A stretch of 64,000 bases of DNA from an uncultured bacterium (lineage in GTDB: Bacteria; Planctomycetota; GCA-002687715): positions 160,006 to 224,005 of the forward strand of contig CADEGH010000005.1 of the NCBI GenBank assembly GCA_902826835.1, written 5' to 3'. The position numbers were made by a program, and so were the translations under genes. Below, piece after piece: positions 1 to 9,124 of this stretch. The notes under the pieces are model-generated. The model had not been told where the DNA came from, did no database searches, and was given only the letters and a program-made list of their open reading frames with translations. The first letter of the stretch is position 1. The number at the start of each line of letters is the position of its first letter.

Positions 1-146
1 TGAAGGGGTGCGATCAACCGCGTGGCCGCCTCGGTCATGAGGACCGTCACGGTATGACCGAGCTTGCGCAGTTCGCTCGTGAGGTCGAGCGCGCGATGGA
101 TGGCCACACTCGCGCCCACCCCCAGCACGATCTCGGCGGCGGCCAC
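1..146 (-). CDS. coaBC: CoaBC (phosphopantothenoylcysteine decarboxylase/synthase), N-terminal fragment
   Basis: Only the first 48 codons are present; the gene runs off the left edge. The translation shows the flavoprotein start of the CoaB/Dfp family: IVLGVGASVA, then an amphipathic helix and LGHTVTVLMTEAATRLI. In the family this domain decarboxylates phosphopantothenoylcysteine in coenzyme A synthesis, using FMN. The likely start is a GTG six bases after the rpoZ stop, preceded by TCCTCC, so there is no clear Shine-Dalgarno and translation may be coupled to rpoZ. The gmk-rpoZ-coaBC order is a common bacterial arrangement and supports the call. Confidence 0.75.
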   Translation of the reverse strand, partial: MAAAEIVLGVGASVAIHRALDLTSELRKLGHTVTVLMTEAATRLIAPL

Positions 147-152
147 GGAGGA

Positions 153-488
153 TCAGGACCCGTCGCGCGAGAGCGCGGAGAGGATGCGGCGTTCGAGATC
201 GTCGTCGGTCACGTTTTCCGGCACTTCGATGCTCGGCGGCTGGCCCACCAGCATGCGCTCGACTTCGGCGCGGATGAGGTCCCGGTTTTCGATGGTGTCC
301 GGAATGAGCTCGATCCTTCCCTCCTCGATCTCGCGCATCACGATCACGATGGGATTCTTCGCGTGCTCGTCGACGAGCTTCCTCGCACCGCGGTTGAGTT
401 CGCGCAGGCGCTTTTGGATCAAGACGGTGGTCTTGTAGACGCCGCCGCAGGACCCGTAGAGCTTTTCGAACTTGGCCTGATTGATCAT
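153..488 (-). CDS. rpoZ: RNA polymerase omega subunit-like protein
   Basis: 111 residues. In the family, omega binds the beta-prime subunit and helps assemble core RNA polymerase. The N-terminal half has the expected helix with YKTTVLIQKRLRELNRGARKLV, followed by an acidic tail typical of omega subunits from PVC-type bacteria. The chosen ATG overlaps the gmk stop codon as ATGA and has GAGGTC a few bases upstream. A longer frame exists but would overlap gmk by almost 140 bases. Position between gmk and coaBC strengthens the call. The sequence is divergent from proteobacterial omega, so the name rests partly on context. Confidence 0.8.
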   Translation of the reverse strand: MINQAKFEKLYGSCGGVYKTTVLIQKRLRELNRGARKLVDEHAKNPIVIVMREIEEGRIELIPDTIENRDLIRAEVERMLVGQPPSIEVPENVTDDDLERRILSALSRDGS

Positions 489-1072
489 GGAGACCTCGTG
501 GGCTTCAGGGGAGAGGGCGGGGCGCCGAGCGGGGCGCTCCCGAGGAGGATCTGCCTGATTTGCCGGCAGGCGTCCTCCACTCGTTCGTTCACGACGACAT
601 GGTCGTACTCGGACTCGGCCGCGCACTCGGAGTGCGCACGCGCCAACCGGCGCGCGATGTCGGCTTTGGATTCGGTGTTGCGACGCGCGAGGCGGCGCTC
701 GAGTTCATCGAGGCTGTTCGCCTTGATGAAGATGGAGGTGAGCGGGATCCGGCGGGTTCGGAGCGAGCGGTGCCCTTGCACGTCGATCACCAAGAACACC
801 CACTCAGATTCGGGGCCGCTGATCTCGCTGCGGGGGGTTCCGTAGAGCTGTCCGTGGACTTCGGCCCACTCCAAGAATCCGTCTTGGTCGCGCAGCACCT
901 CGAAGTCGGCGCGGCTCAAGAATCGATAATCGCGCCCGGGGACTTCGCCCACGCGCGGTGCGCGGGTCGTGGCGGTAATGACACGTCGAAAGCCCGTCTC
1001 CTGGACGAGCGTCTCGATGAGCGTCGTCTTTCCGGAACCGCTCGGGCCCGAGATCACGACCAGCCTACTCAA
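485..1072 (-). CDS. gmk: Guanylate kinase
   Basis: 195 residues, the usual length. Transfers phosphate from ATP to GMP, giving GDP for nucleotide synthesis and recycling. The P-loop GPSGSGKTT is at residues 9-17. It is followed by the GMP-binding segment TATTRAPRVGEVPGRDY around residues 33-50 and the lid and adenine-contacting region with RLARRNTES. Its start overlaps the end of the yicC-like gene by 8 bases and its stop overlaps the rpoZ start by 4, so the cluster is translationally coupled. The last 20 or so residues are proline-rich and probably disordered. Confidence 0.95.
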   Translation of the reverse strand: MSRLVVISGPSGSGKTTLIETLVQETGFRRVITATTRAPRVGEVPGRDYRFLSRADFEVLRDQDGFLEWAEVHGQLYGTPRSEISGPESEWVFLVIDVQGHRSLRTRRIPLTSIFIKANSLDELERRLARRNTESKADIARRLARAHSECAAESEYDHVVVNERVEDACRQIRQILLGSAPLGAPPSPLKPTRSP

Positions 1073-1964
1073 GGTTCATCACCTGCTCTTTGAGTCGTTC
1101 GATCGCACACTTGATCTCGATCACGGCTTGGGCGATCTCCGCGTCGTTGGCTTTGGCGCCGAGGGTGTTGGTTTCCCGCAACATTTCCTGGAGCAGGAAC
1201 TCGAGGCGTCGGCCGTGGGGGCCTTCGCCCGAAAGCCCGGCAGAAAAGGCGTCGAGGTGAGCGTTCAGCCGCGCCAACTCCTCGGAGATGTCGGTGCGAT
1301 CCGCGAGGAGACACACTTCCCGCGCCAGTTCGCTTTCCCCGAGGGGTGGGAACTCGCCGAGCTCCTGACGGAGGGCGGTCACCCGGTGGAGCAAGCGGTC
1401 GCGCAATTCGGTCACGATTTTTGGTGCCCGCGCCATCACGCGCACAAAGTGCCGACGGACTTGGGCGAGCTCGGCCTCGAGGGCGGACAACAGCGCGCGC
1501 CCTTCGATGCTTCGAGTCGCGTTCCAAGCTTGGACCGCGGCTTCGGTGGCCCGCAGCACGGCCGCCCGCCGCGGTTCGTCGGTCTCATCCTCCAAGTCGT
1601 TGACCATGACGCCCGGAAGGGTGAGGAGCGAGGGAAGAAGGGCCGTGGAATCGGAAGTCTGAAGGGGGAGGCCCAAGCGATCTCGAAGTCCGATGATCTC
1701 GCGATACCAGCCTTCGGCCACCTCCGAGTTGAGCCTCGCTCGGCCGGTAGTCGTCCGGGATTGTTCGCTGACCGAGACCGTGATGGTGCCCCGGGTCGCC
1801 GCCCGGTTTACGATCTCGGAGATCTCCGTCTCCAGACGCTCGAGCGAGGGGGGGAGCTTCACCACCAACTTGAGGTAGCGATGGTTGACCGAGCGGACGT
1901 CGACATGGAGGGCCCGGCCCCCTGCGTCTTGCACCGACGAACCGAACCCGGTCATGCTGCGCAT
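1065..1964 (-). CDS. yicC: YicC-family endoribonuclease
   Basis: 299 residues. Begins MRSMTGFGS, the characteristic start of the YicC family, and ends in the conserved DUF1732-type C-terminus (EFLLQEMLRETNTLGAKAND followed by an IEIKCAIERLKEQVMNLE tail). YicC proteins are RNA endonucleases implicated in small-RNA turnover in E. coli; that function is known for the family, not shown here. The ATG overlaps the pyrE stop by one base (TGATG), supporting this start over longer readings. It sits directly upstream of gmk, a common arrangement. Confidence 0.92.
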   Translation of the reverse strand: MRSMTGFGSSVQDAGGRALHVDVRSVNHRYLKLVVKLPPSLERLETEISEIVNRAATRGTITVSVSEQSRTTTGRARLNSEVAEGWYREIIGLRDRLGLPLQTSDSTALLPSLLTLPGVMVNDLEDETDEPRRAAVLRATEAAVQAWNATRSIEGRALLSALEAELAQVRRHFVRVMARAPKIVTELRDRLLHRVTALRQELGEFPPLGESELAREVCLLADRTDISEELARLNAHLDAFSAGLSGEGPHGRRLEFLLQEMLRETNTLGAKANDAEIAQAVIEIKCAIERLKEQVMNLE

Positions 1965-2539
1965 CACTGCGGGGTGGCCTTGGGACGAGAGCCCGGCTTG
2001 ACGGCGGGAGAGCCGCTGCGACACAGCGGGCAGTCTTCGGGGCGATAGACCGGCGGCATCACCGACTCGAGCGCGAGGTAGGGGACCGAGAACGGATTTT
2101 TTTCGGCGCGGCGGATCAGGGACAGAACGCCCACGACCTTGGCGCCAACCTTGGTCACGAGCTTGATCACTTCTTCCGCGGACCCACCGGTGGTCACCAC
2201 GTCCTCGGCGACGATGACCTTTTGACCCGGCTCGATCGCAAAGCCTCGACGAAGGTGGAATTCGCCGTCGACGCGCTCCGCAAAGAAACCGGGAACCCGA
2301 AACGCGCGAGCGAGTTCGTAGGCGACGGTGACGCCCCCTAGCGCGGGGCCAATCACGAGATCGGGCGCCGGGCCCTTCCATTGCGCGACCAATTCGCGAC
2401 AAAGGGACTCGGCGTGCCAGGGGTACATGAGGACCCGGGCGCACTGGAGGTAGCTCGGCGAGTGCAGTCCGCTCGAGAGTTGGAAATGGCCCTCGAGGAG
2501 AGCCCCACACTCGCGGAACAGATCGAGAGTTTTGCCCAC
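1964..2539 (-). CDS. pyrE: Orotate phosphoribosyltransferase
   Basis: 191 residues. Joins orotate to PRPP to make OMP in pyrimidine synthesis. The PRPP-binding signature VIVAEDVVTTGGS is near residues 108-120. The upstream segments LVIGPALGGVTVAYELAR and the flexible loop FAERVDGEFHLRRGF fit the family. The C-terminus contains CPLC, a cysteine pair that is not part of the enzyme core and is a mild oddity. It lies between secG (5 bases upstream) and yicC (1 base overlap), in one operon. Confidence 0.95.
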   Translation of the reverse strand: MGKTLDLFRECGALLEGHFQLSSGLHSPSYLQCARVLMYPWHAESLCRELVAQWKGPAPDLVIGPALGGVTVAYELARAFRVPGFFAERVDGEFHLRRGFAIEPGQKVIVAEDVVTTGGSAEEVIKLVTKVGAKVVGVLSLIRRAEKNPFSVPYLALESVMPPVYRPEDCPLCRSGSPAVKPGSRPKATPQ

Positions 2540-2544
2540 GGGAA

Positions 2545-2781
2545 TCAGAGTCTCGTGGTGTTGAGGAATGCCAGGGCGGCCGCCAACACAAAGAGGAGAC
2601 CGGCGAGCACGGTGGTGAACTTGTTGATGCCACCGGCGCCGTGACCAAACGCCTCGCCGCCCATGCCGCCGAAGGCGTTGCCGAGGCCGCCGCCCTTACC
2701 TTCCTGCATCAAGACGATGAGGATGAGGAGCAGGGAGAGGCCGATGAAAAGAACGGTGAGGATGATGTTCAGGATGGACAT
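2545..2781 (-). CDS. secG: Preprotein translocase subunit SecG
   Basis: 78 residues with two hydrophobic helices (about residues 3-24 and 55-73) separated by the glycine-rich linker LMQEGKGGGLGNAFGGMGG, which is the SecG signature. SecG sits in the inner membrane and assists SecYE-dependent export. The tpiA-secG pairing is very common in bacteria and matches here, with secG 24 bases after tpiA. No unusual features. Confidence 0.95.
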   Translation of the reverse strand: MSILNIILTVLFIGLSLLLILIVLMQEGKGGGLGNAFGGMGGEAFGHGAGGINKFTTVLAGLLFVLAAALAFLNTTRL

Positions 2782-2805
2782 GGTCGAGTCTTCAGGGCGG
2801 GCCGT

Positions 2806-3561
2806 TCAGGCGCGCCGGAAATGGATGATTCTCAGGAACTCGTCGGCTTTGAGCGAGGCGCCGCCCACCAAAGCCCCGTCGAGATCCGGCATCGTCATGA
2901 GGCCGTCGATGTTCGACCCCTTGACGCTGCCGCCGTAGAGAATGCGCAAGTCTTCAGCGCAGGCCGGAGCCAGCTCGCGCAAGGTCCGGCGCAGCGCGGC
3001 GTGGACTTCCTGGGCTTGCTCTGGCGTAGCTACGAGGCCGGTGCCGATCGCCCAGACCGGTTCGTAGGCCAAGCAGATCCGGGAGATTTGGTCTTTGGAG
3101 AGCCCGGCCAGCGCGCCACGAAGTTGGCGATCCACTACCGAGAGGGTGGCGCCGGCTTCGCGCTCGGCGCGGGTTTCACCCACGCAAACGATGGGCAAGA
3201 GGCCTCGAGCGAGGGCGAGCGCGGTCTTCTGACGCACGAGCTCGTCGGTTTCAAAAAAGAGCTGCCGGCGCTCGGAGTGACCGAGAATCACCGACTTCGC
3301 GCCGACGGAGCTGATCATGCTCGCGCTCACTTCGCCGGTGAACGCCCCGTCTTCGGTGGCGGCGCAGTTCTGTGCACCCACGCGAATGGGCGTGCCGCTC
3401 ATAGCCTCGGCGATGGCCGCGACGCTCAGGAACGCGGGAAAGATCGCGACGTCCCGGTCGGGTACCGACCCCAAGCCGGCCCGGAGCTCCTGGGCCAGGC
3501 GGATCGCCTCCGCATGGCCGAGGTTCATTTTCCAATTTCCGGCAAGGAGGGGTCGGCGCAT
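2806..3561 (-). CDS. tpiA: Triosephosphate isomerase
   Basis: 251 residues, full length. Interconverts glyceraldehyde-3-phosphate and dihydroxyacetone phosphate in glycolysis. Catalytic residues are all visible: Lys11 in GNWKMN, His95 in ILGHSERR and Glu168 in AYEPVWAIGTG, followed by the flexible loop-6 region. The phosphate-binding ILYGGSVK and LVGGASL are near the C-terminus. First gene of the tpiA-secG-pyrE-yicC-gmk-rpoZ-coaBC run, with a plausible promoter about 60 bases upstream. Confidence 0.97.
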   Translation of the reverse strand: MRRPLLAGNWKMNLGHAEAIRLAQELRAGLGSVPDRDVAIFPAFLSVAAIAEAMSGTPIRVGAQNCAATEDGAFTGEVSASMISSVGAKSVILGHSERRQLFFETDELVRQKTALALARGLLPIVCVGETRAEREAGATLSVVDRQLRGALAGLSKDQISRICLAYEPVWAIGTGLVATPEQAQEVHAALRRTLRELAPACAEDLRILYGGSVKGSNIDGLMTMPDLDGALVGGASLKADEFLRIIHFRRA

Positions 3562-3619
3562 GCAATAGGGACACTAAGAGGAGGCGTGACTGGAGCTGAC
3601 GAGGACGAAGCGGGCTGGC

Positions 3620-3648
3620 ATCTTGCGCGGGGAAGCCCTCCCTATCAA
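3620..3648 (-). promoter_or_regulatory. Putative sigma-70 promoter of the tpiA operon
   Basis: Reading the minus strand: TTGATA, a 17-base spacer, then CAAGAT, about 60 bases before the tpiA ATG. The -35 box matches five of six consensus bases; the -10 box is weaker. The position fits, since the next gene upstream (groEL) ends in a terminator-like hairpin. Confidence 0.4.
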
Positions 3649-3745
3649 CCGGGGCCCGAGGCGGCCGAAAAAGCCGCCAACCCGGGGCGAAACGGGGGGG
3701 CCGGGGTGAATTGGACTCCGCAGGGGGGTAACCGGGCGCCAATGC

Positions 3746-3783
3746 AAAGGGGGCCAGACCCCAAGTCGGGACCTGGCCCCCCT
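3746..3783 (-). terminator. Rho-independent terminator-like hairpin after groEL
   Basis: On the minus strand an 11-base arm AAGGGGGCCAG pairs with CTGGCCCCCTT across a short loop, 25 bases after the groEL stop codon. The following T-run is only three bases long, so it is a strong stem with a weak tail. It would separate groES-groEL from tpiA. Confidence 0.7.
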
Positions 3784-3807
3784 TCGTGCGGTGGGGAGGG
3801 AGTGGGC

Positions 3808-5466
3808 TTAGAAGTCCATGCCGCCCATGCCGCCCATTCCACCCATCCCGCCGCCGTGGCCGCCGCCGGGGGCCGCCGCTTTCTTCTTCTCGGGGATTTC
3901 CGAGATGAGGGCTTCGGTGGTGAGGAGGAGGCTCGCGACCGACGCCGCGTTTTGGAGAGCGACGCGGACGACCTTCGTCGGGTCGATCACGCCGGCCTTC
4001 ATGAGGTCCTCGTAGATCCCGGTCGCGGCGTTGAAGCCGTAGTTTTGCGTGGTGTTCTTGAGCACATCCTGGACGACCACCGAGCCTTCGAAGCCGGCGT
4101 TGTCGGCGATCTGGCGCAGGGGGGCCATCAGGGCTCGCTTCACGATGCCCATGCCGATGGCCTCGTCACCTTCGGCCTTGGTGGTGTCGATGGCGGTCGA
4201 GGCGCGGAGGAGGGCCACGCCGCCACCCGGCAGCACACCCTCTTCGACGGCGGCGCGGGTGGCGTGGAGGGCGTCCTCGACCCGAGCCTTCTTTTCCTTC
4301 ATCTCGACTTCGGTGGCGGCGCCGACGTTGATCTGCGCGACGCCTCCCGAGAGCTTGGCGAGGCGCTCCTGGAGCTTCTCTTTGTCGTAGTCGGAGGTGG
4401 CATCGTCCATCTGCTTGCGGATCTGGGCGATGCGGCCTTGGATGTCGGCCTTCTTGCCCGCGCCGTTGATGATGGTGGTCGCGTCCTTCGTGATCTCGAC
4501 GCGCTCGGCGGTACCGAGGTCCTTGAGGGAGAGGGTCTCGAGGGAGATTCCGAGGCTCTCCATGACCGCGGTGGCGCCGGTCAAAACGGCGATGTCTTCG
4601 AGCATCGCGGTGCGGCGATCGCCGAAGCCGGGGGCTTTGACGGCGCAGCACTGGAGCCCGCCGCGGATCTTGTTGATCACGATCGTGGCGAGGGCCTCAC
4701 CCTCGACTTCCTCGGCGATGATCAGGAGCGGGCGGCCGCTCTGGGCGATCTTCTCGAGGACGGGGATCAGGTCCTTGACGGCGGAGACCTTCTTTTCGTG
4801 CACGAGGATGTAGGGCTTCTCGAGCACCGCGGTCATCGCGGTCGAGTCGGTCACGAAGTAGGGGGAGAGGTAGCCCTTGTCGAACTGCATGCCCTCGACC
4901 CACTCGACCTCGGTCTTCAGGGACTTGCCCTCTTCGACCGTGATCACTCCGTCCTTGCCGACCTTCTCCATCGCGTTGGCGATCTCGTCGCCGATGGCCT
5001 TGTCGTTGTTCGCGGCGATGGTTCCGACCTGGGCGATCTCGCCCTTGCCGGAGACATTGCGCGACATGGCCTTGAGCTTGGCCGTGACCTGCTCGACCGC
5101 CTTGTCGATGCCCCGCTTGATGCCGATCGGGGAGGCGCCCGCGATGACGTTTTTCAGGCCCTCTTCGAAAATGGCTTCAGCCAGCACGGTGGCGCTGGTG
5201 GTGCCGTCGCCGGCAACATCGGAGGTCTTGCTCGCGACTTCTTTCACCATCTGGGCGCCCATGTTTTCGTAGGCGTCCTCGAGCGTGATCTCCTTCGCGA
5301 CGGTCACGCCGTCCTTCGTCACCGTGGGGGCTCCGAAGGACTTTTCGATCACCACGTTGCGTCCGCGAGGTCCGAGAGTGACCTTCACCGCGCGTGCGAG
5401 CTTCTTCACTCCCGAGCGGAGGCTTTCGTAGACCTCCTGGTCGAACGCAATCTTCTTGGCACCCAT
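3808..5466 (-). CDS. groL: Chaperonin GroEL
   Basis: 552 residues. Forms the tetradecameric folding chamber in the cytoplasm, capped by GroES. Clear family landmarks: [30 protein letters not shown] near the N-terminus, [14 protein letters not shown] for ATP hydrolysis, the apical-domain ligand region, [21 protein letters not shown] and the glycine-methionine C-terminal repeat ([12 protein letters not shown]) before the final DF. It lies 84 bases after groES. I found no CIRCE-type HrcA inverted repeat nearby. Confidence 0.99.
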   Translation of the reverse strand: MGAKKIAFDQEVYESLRSGVKKLARAVKVTLGPRGRNVVIEKSFGAPTVTKDGVTVAKEITLEDAYENMGAQMVKEVASKTSDVAGDGTTSATVLAEAIFEEGLKNVIAGASPIGIKRGIDKAVEQVTAKLKAMSRNVSGKGEIAQVGTIAANNDKAIGDEIANAMEKVGKDGVITVEEGKSLKTEVEWVEGMQFDKGYLSPYFVTDSTAMTAVLEKPYILVHEKKVSAVKDLIPVLEKIAQSGRPLLIIAEEVEGEALATIVINKIRGGLQCCAVKAPGFGDRRTAMLEDIAVLTGATAVMESLGISLETLSLKDLGTAERVEITKDATTIINGAGKKADIQGRIAQIRKQMDDATSDYDKEKLQERLAKLSGGVAQINVGAATEVEMKEKKARVEDALHATRAAVEEGVLPGGGVALLRASTAIDTTKAEGDEAIGMGIVKRALMAPLRQIADNAGFEGSVVVQDVLKNTTQNYGFNAATGIYEDLMKAGVIDPTKVVRVALQNAASVASLLLTTEALISEIPEKKKAAAPGGGHGGGMGGMGGMGGMDF

Positions 5467-5550
5467 GATTCACTCCTTCTGAGTTCGGTTCGTAGCCGAG
5501 GCGGAAGGCCGTTTCGAAAGCCCGCTCCGCGCTCTGCTCCGGGAATTGGA

Positions 5551-5844
5551 TCAGTCCGTCACGACCGCGAGGATGTCTTCCTCGCCGAGGACGAGGAGTT
5601 CCTCGCCGTCGACCTTGATCTCGCTGCCGGCGTAGGAAGCGAACAGCACGCGGTCGCCGGGCTTGACTTGGAACTTCGCGCGCACGCCATCATCCAGGAG
5701 CTTGCCGTCGCCTACGGCTTCGACCTTGCCCTGGCGGGGCTTTTCCTTGGCCTGCTCGGGCAGCCAGATGCCACCCGTGGTCTTATCCTCGGCCTCGAGC
5801 CTCTTCACGATCACCTTGTCATTCAGGGGACGCAGACTTGCCAT
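5551..5844 (-). CDS. groES: Co-chaperonin GroES
   Basis: 97 residues, the expected length. Caps the GroEL cavity as a heptamer. Shows [26 protein letters not shown] (the mobile loop), [31 protein letters not shown] and the C-terminal EEDILAV. The ATG before ASLRPLND is preceded by GGAGAG at good distance; upstream in-frame codons are not needed. First gene of groES-groEL. Confidence 0.98.
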   Translation of the reverse strand: MASLRPLNDKVIVKRLEAEDKTTGGIWLPEQAKEKPRQGKVEAVGDGKLLDDGVRAKFQVKPGDRVLFASYAGSEIKVDGEELLVLGEEDILAVVTD

Positions 5845-6226
5845 GGGAACACTCTCCGGCGGTCGGTTGATCTCTTGCACCCCAGGCGCGGGGGAGTTGC
5901 CGCAGGCCGGGGGGGACAAAATCCCGCGGACCGAGGGAACTCCGAAACCCGGCTCCCGGTCGCTCCCGGGGGCGGGAGGCAGGGCGGAGGGGCGGCTACG
6001 TGTGGCCTTTCCCGACCCGTTGACCGGGGAAGGGCCGGCCGGGCGGGAGCAAGTCCTGTTCCCAGCCGAAGGAAGCCAGCGGATCTGGCATTTTGTGGGC
6101 AGGGACCGTAGGAATGAGGGCCGCCCGGCGCCTTCGGCACGCCCGGTGGTGACAAGTTGACAGTTCGATCCCTGGCCGGTGGCCTTCCCTGCCAACTTGG
6201 CAGGCACTTCCCGAGAATCCTCAACG
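5845..6226. other. Divergent intergenic region, groES / HEAT-repeat gene
   Basis: This 382-base gap must hold promoters for groES (leftward) and for the HEAT-repeat gene (rightward). I see no CIRCE element and no convincing heat-shock promoter. On the plus strand TTGACA occurs at 6157-6162 but the base run 17 bases later (TGGCCT) is a poor -10. A perfect inverted repeat is listed separately at 6188-6204. Confidence 0.5.
6188..6204. promoter_or_regulatory. Perfect 8-base inverted repeat, operator candidate
   Basis: CCTGCCAA, one base, TTGGCAGG. It lies 22 bases before the ATG of the HEAT-repeat gene and about 340 bases upstream of groES. The symmetry and position suggest a dimeric repressor site or the foot of a small hairpin. 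No regulator can be named. Confidence 0.4.
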
Positions 6227-7402
6227 ATGCGCAGTCTTCTCTTGGTTGTGGGTGTAGCCGCGTTGGTGGTCTTGGTGGCCGAGGGCATGGCGACGGTGGG
6301 CGGGGCCCGGGCCGGGAGCCTTGAATCGCAGTTTGGCGATGGCGCCCTCCGGCCGGAAGGCGCGCCCGCGCCACTCGCAGCTCCGGTGGCCAGCGTTGCG
6401 GCACCCGGAGGCGGCTTCCTGGTCCCGCCTGACAACAGCGTCCTCGATGTTCACCTCGCCTCTCGCGGTCCGGTGGGGCAAGCGTTGAAGCGCCTCCTCC
6501 AAAAGACGGTCGGACAGCGCTACGAGCAGGTGGACCGGAGCTTCACCGCCGATTACCACGAGGTGCTCGAGGCCTGGCGCAAAGATCCTTCCCGCTACGA
6601 AGAGGACATGAAACTCGTCTTCAGGATGTGGGAGGAAGTGCGCGATCCGGCGTTCCGTTGGGCGATGTCGTGGATGTTCCAGATGATGCCCGACGACCGC
6701 CTGATCGAACCGTTGACCGAGCTTTTGACGGTCGACAGTTGGCGGATGGTCGACGCGATTGCCGGAATCGGCAGCGAGAAGGCGGCGGCTCGGCTGGCCG
6801 CGATCTCCGGAGTCATCGAGAAGCTCGAGTCCCGCTGTCAGGCCGCCGCCCGCGTCGCCCGCAGTGAATGGGAGGGGGCCGTGCCGTTCTTGCGCGGCTC
6901 CATCGACGATCCGAGAACTCCCGCGATGGAGCGCCTGAACGCGGTGGAATGCCTCGGCCTCGTGACCAAAGACCCGCGAGCGCTCGAACTGGCGATGGAA
7001 ATCGCGCTCGGGCCGCCCCTACCGTTCGGTGATCTCGGAGTGCGCAAGATCGATCACGACCACGCCGACCTGCGCTCGGGCGCCGTCTTGGCCGTGATGC
7101 GTCAAGGGGACGTCGAGAGCTTGCGCCGCCTCTTCGACCGCGCCGACGTCGACGGGGGTGACGCCGCCTTCGCGAGCATGATCGATCGCCACCTCGTGGG
7201 CTTCCAAGGTTCCGACATCTCGCGTCTCGTCCTCGACCGCATCCAGCGTCGCCGCCGAGTCTCCCAAGGCGAGGCCCTCTACCTCTGCAACACGGCCCGC
7301 GACTCCGACGCCGCCACCCTCGACTCGCTCGCCGCCTCCACCCCCGACCCCGAAGTCTCCCGCCTCCTCCGCCTCGCCGCCCAAAACGCCCGCTCGCGCT
7401 GA
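6227..7402 (+). CDS. Membrane-anchored or secreted HEAT-repeat protein
   Basis: 391 residues. Begins [20 protein letters not shown], a signal peptide or N-terminal anchor, followed by a low-complexity alanine/proline linker (about residues 30-75). The rest is alpha-helical with repeated units such as [20 protein letters not shown] and [22 protein letters not shown], which look like HEAT/PBS-lyase repeats. No catalytic residues are apparent. An in-frame upstream ATG at 6179 would add 16 polar residues before the hydrophobic stretch, so 6227 is preferred. Probable role is protein-protein scaffolding outside the cytoplasm; the substrate is unknown. Confidence 0.75.
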   Translation: MRSLLLVVGVAALVVLVAEGMATVGGARAGSLESQFGDGALRPEGAPAPLAAPVASVAAPGGGFLVPPDNSVLDVHLASRGPVGQALKRLLQKTVGQRYEQVDRSFTADYHEVLEAWRKDPSRYEEDMKLVFRMWEEVRDPAFRWAMSWMFQMMPDDRLIEPLTELLTVDSWRMVDAIAGIGSEKAAARLAAISGVIEKLESRCQAAARVARSEWEGAVPFLRGSIDDPRTPAMERLNAVECLGLVTKDPRALELAMEIALGPPLPFGDLGVRKIDHDHADLRSGAVLAVMRQGDVESLRRLFDRADVDGGDAAFASMIDRHLVGFQGSDISRLVLDRIQRRRRVSQGEALYLCNTARDSDAATLDSLAASTPDPEVSRLLRLAAQNARSR

Positions 7403-7776
7403 CCTGTCGCTGCCTTGGTGCACCGGGAACCCGATTGGGAGCGCAGAAGTCTGGACGCCGAAGCGATGATCGGTGCCGACCACCTCACTCTTACCCCACC
7501 TTGCGGCAGTCATTCCATAGCGGGTCTTCCAACCATGCTTCATCCATGGCGGGGTGTGACGGGACGGCGACACTCCTTGCTACTGGGGCCTTCCCGGACT
7601 CTCTTGTCCCCGTGAAGTCGGCTGGGCGCTCTGGGACCGGGTGATGGCGCGGTGTTCCCCGCGAAATTCTCTTGGTTCCTTAACCTCGCGCCGAGGGGAG
7701 AAGTCGAGGATTGGGGTTTTCCCGACCCCGCGGCATCTCGGATAAAGTAGGCTTCCGACTCGGTGCAAGGATGAGC
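7403..7776. other. 374-base intergenic region without a recognisable gene
   Basis: No RNA gene, strong terminator or convincing ORF is visible here. Short open frames exist on both strands but lack ribosome-binding sites and have the composition of chance frames. The stretch at 7660-7700 is locally AT-richer than the flanks. An AAGGA ribosome-binding site closes the region just before the next gene. Confidence 0.5.
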
Positions 7777-8847
7777 ATGGTGCAACCACGAGAATCGACC
7801 GCGAGACGGGCCTTGGCCGCTGGTGAACTGCAGTCTGCTGCGAAGGTCTGGAGGCGGATCAAACTCTCGCGGCCAATTGTCGGCGTCAGCCTGGCGGTCG
7901 TGATTGGGGCTGCGATCCTCGATCCGTGCGTCGGCCAGGCTTCGAGCGAGAGGTTACTTGCGGCCGATCAAGCATGGGAGGCGCTGCGAGACGATTGCTT
8001 GAATCGCGATCGCGTCGTTCTGTTGGGGAGAGTGCTGTCCGTCCAAAAAGAGCAGCGCGGCTCCAGGTCTCTAATTTGGTTCGATACCCTCCGCGCCGCC
8101 AGTGCATTCCATGCCGGGTCCAGCCATTATTTGCTCCCACAAGTAGCCGTCATCGAACCGAAGACAGGCATTCGAGATCCGGGAATATCCGCCTTGGGTG
8201 TCATGGTCGTAGAACCTCGGCCGCTTGCCCAGACAGAGTACGCCCTCGTGAAGTTCTTCGGCGTGGCCCAGGACGAACTCAAGCGCTGGTTGCCTTGGTT
8301 CGATCGAGCCGAGGAACTGGCGGCAAAGAAACGAGGAAAGGTAATTCCCGATCTTCTGTCCAGATGCGCGGTTCGCACCTGGAGCCAAAATGTAGTCTTC
8401 TTCGATAATCCGCGGATGATCCACAATTTGGAGGCCCAGGGTTTCGACGAGAAGGCTCTGCGGTCGCTGGACACCAAGCGATTTCTGGTTGCATGGGTCG
8501 AGCTCGTTGGGATCGTCTACCCTGATCCTCCCGAACCAGAGCGGGAGTTTCCGCGATCTACGAGGCTGCAACGAGTGAGGATCCGGGAGGTGGTCTTGGG
8601 TGAGTCTGTCAACGACGCAGTCCTTCAGGTCGACACGGAGGATCGGGCCATTGAAATCTCGCGAGCCTTCAGGACGGCCTCGGTCTATGATGGCCCTCGT
8701 GCGATCCTGCAATGGGGCCGCTCGTTCTTGACGTGCATTGATGTCACTACGGAGCCTCCTCGGGTTGGCGCGACCTTGAAACTCCTCGGCCCTGAAGACC
8801 CGGCAATTGACCGCGTGCGGCAGGTCGTGAAGCGGATTGCCAAATAG
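7777..8847 (+). CDS. Secreted or membrane-anchored protein of unknown function
   Basis: 356 residues from the ATG preceded by AAGGA five bases away (an in-frame ATG six bases earlier is the alternative). A basic N-terminus is followed by the hydrophobic segment IVGVSLAVVIGAAILDPCVGQA at about residues 33-54, a signal sequence or anchor. The remainder is a globular alpha/beta protein with no domain I recognise; conspicuous pieces are RDCLNRDRVVLLGRVLSV near the start of the mature part and a C-terminal ILQWGRSFLTCIDV. Codon use is less GC3-biased than in the housekeeping genes nearby. Confidence 0.6.
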   Translation: MVQPRESTARRALAAGELQSAAKVWRRIKLSRPIVGVSLAVVIGAAILDPCVGQASSERLLAADQAWEALRDDCLNRDRVVLLGRVLSVQKEQRGSRSLIWFDTLRAASAFHAGSSHYLLPQVAVIEPKTGIRDPGISALGVMVVEPRPLAQTEYALVKFFGVAQDELKRWLPWFDRAEELAAKKRGKVIPDLLSRCAVRTWSQNVVFFDNPRMIHNLEAQGFDEKALRSLDTKRFLVAWVELVGIVYPDPPEPEREFPRSTRLQRVRIREVVLGESVNDAVLQVDTEDRAIEISRAFRTASVYDGPRAILQWGRSFLTCIDVTTEPPRVGATLKLLGPEDPAIDRVRQVVKRIAK

Positions 8848-9093
8848 GGCAAACTCGGTCGTTGGTCTCCACTGACTCTCTGAATCGGCTGCCGACGGTT
8901 GCATTGAGTCGGATGGGCTACGAAGTTCCGCAAGCTTGCATGACCGGTCGGGGTTGGTCGCCTGAAGTTTGGCTCCAGTCGACCGCCCTCTGAGCTCGCG
9001 CTCGTGCCGGGGCGCCGGGACAGTTCACCGACCAGTCGACAAAAAATGTAGACGGTTTTGGCACAAACGATCGGTGTGCGCCGGTATGAGGGC

Positions 9094-9113
9094 GAGCTCA
9101 GGTTTGAGCTCAG
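9094..9113 (+). repeat. Two direct copies of GAGCTCAG at 12-base spacing
   Basis: GAGCTCAG occurs at 9094-9101 and 9106-9113, the second copy ending just before the ribosome-binding site (AGAGG) of the small secreted protein gene. Each copy contains the palindrome GAGCTC. Could be a regulator site or chance; nothing links it to a known protein. Confidence 0.35.
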
Positions 9114-9124
9114 AAAGAGGCGAT

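Noticed and set aside
2641..6111. Long plus-strand open frame opposite secG, tpiA, groEL and groES
   Set aside because: It runs antisense through four well-recognised genes, has no ribosome-binding site and its translation is His/Asp/Gly/Leu-rich low complexity, as expected from a shadow frame in GC-rich DNA.
5845..6226. Search for a CIRCE operator upstream of groES
   Set aside because: No TTAGCACTC/GAGTGCTAA pair is present; the only palindrome is unrelated in sequence.
7431..7456. Stretch whose reverse complement resembles a sequencing adapter, with a translated VQTSALPI-like run
   Set aside because: The DNA differs at many positions from the adapter and lies in an ordinary intergenic region; a contamination artefact would be expected to match exactly.
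9060..9090. Sigma-54 promoter (TGGCAC) upstream of the small secreted protein
   Set aside because: The downstream TTGC element is missing at the required spacing.
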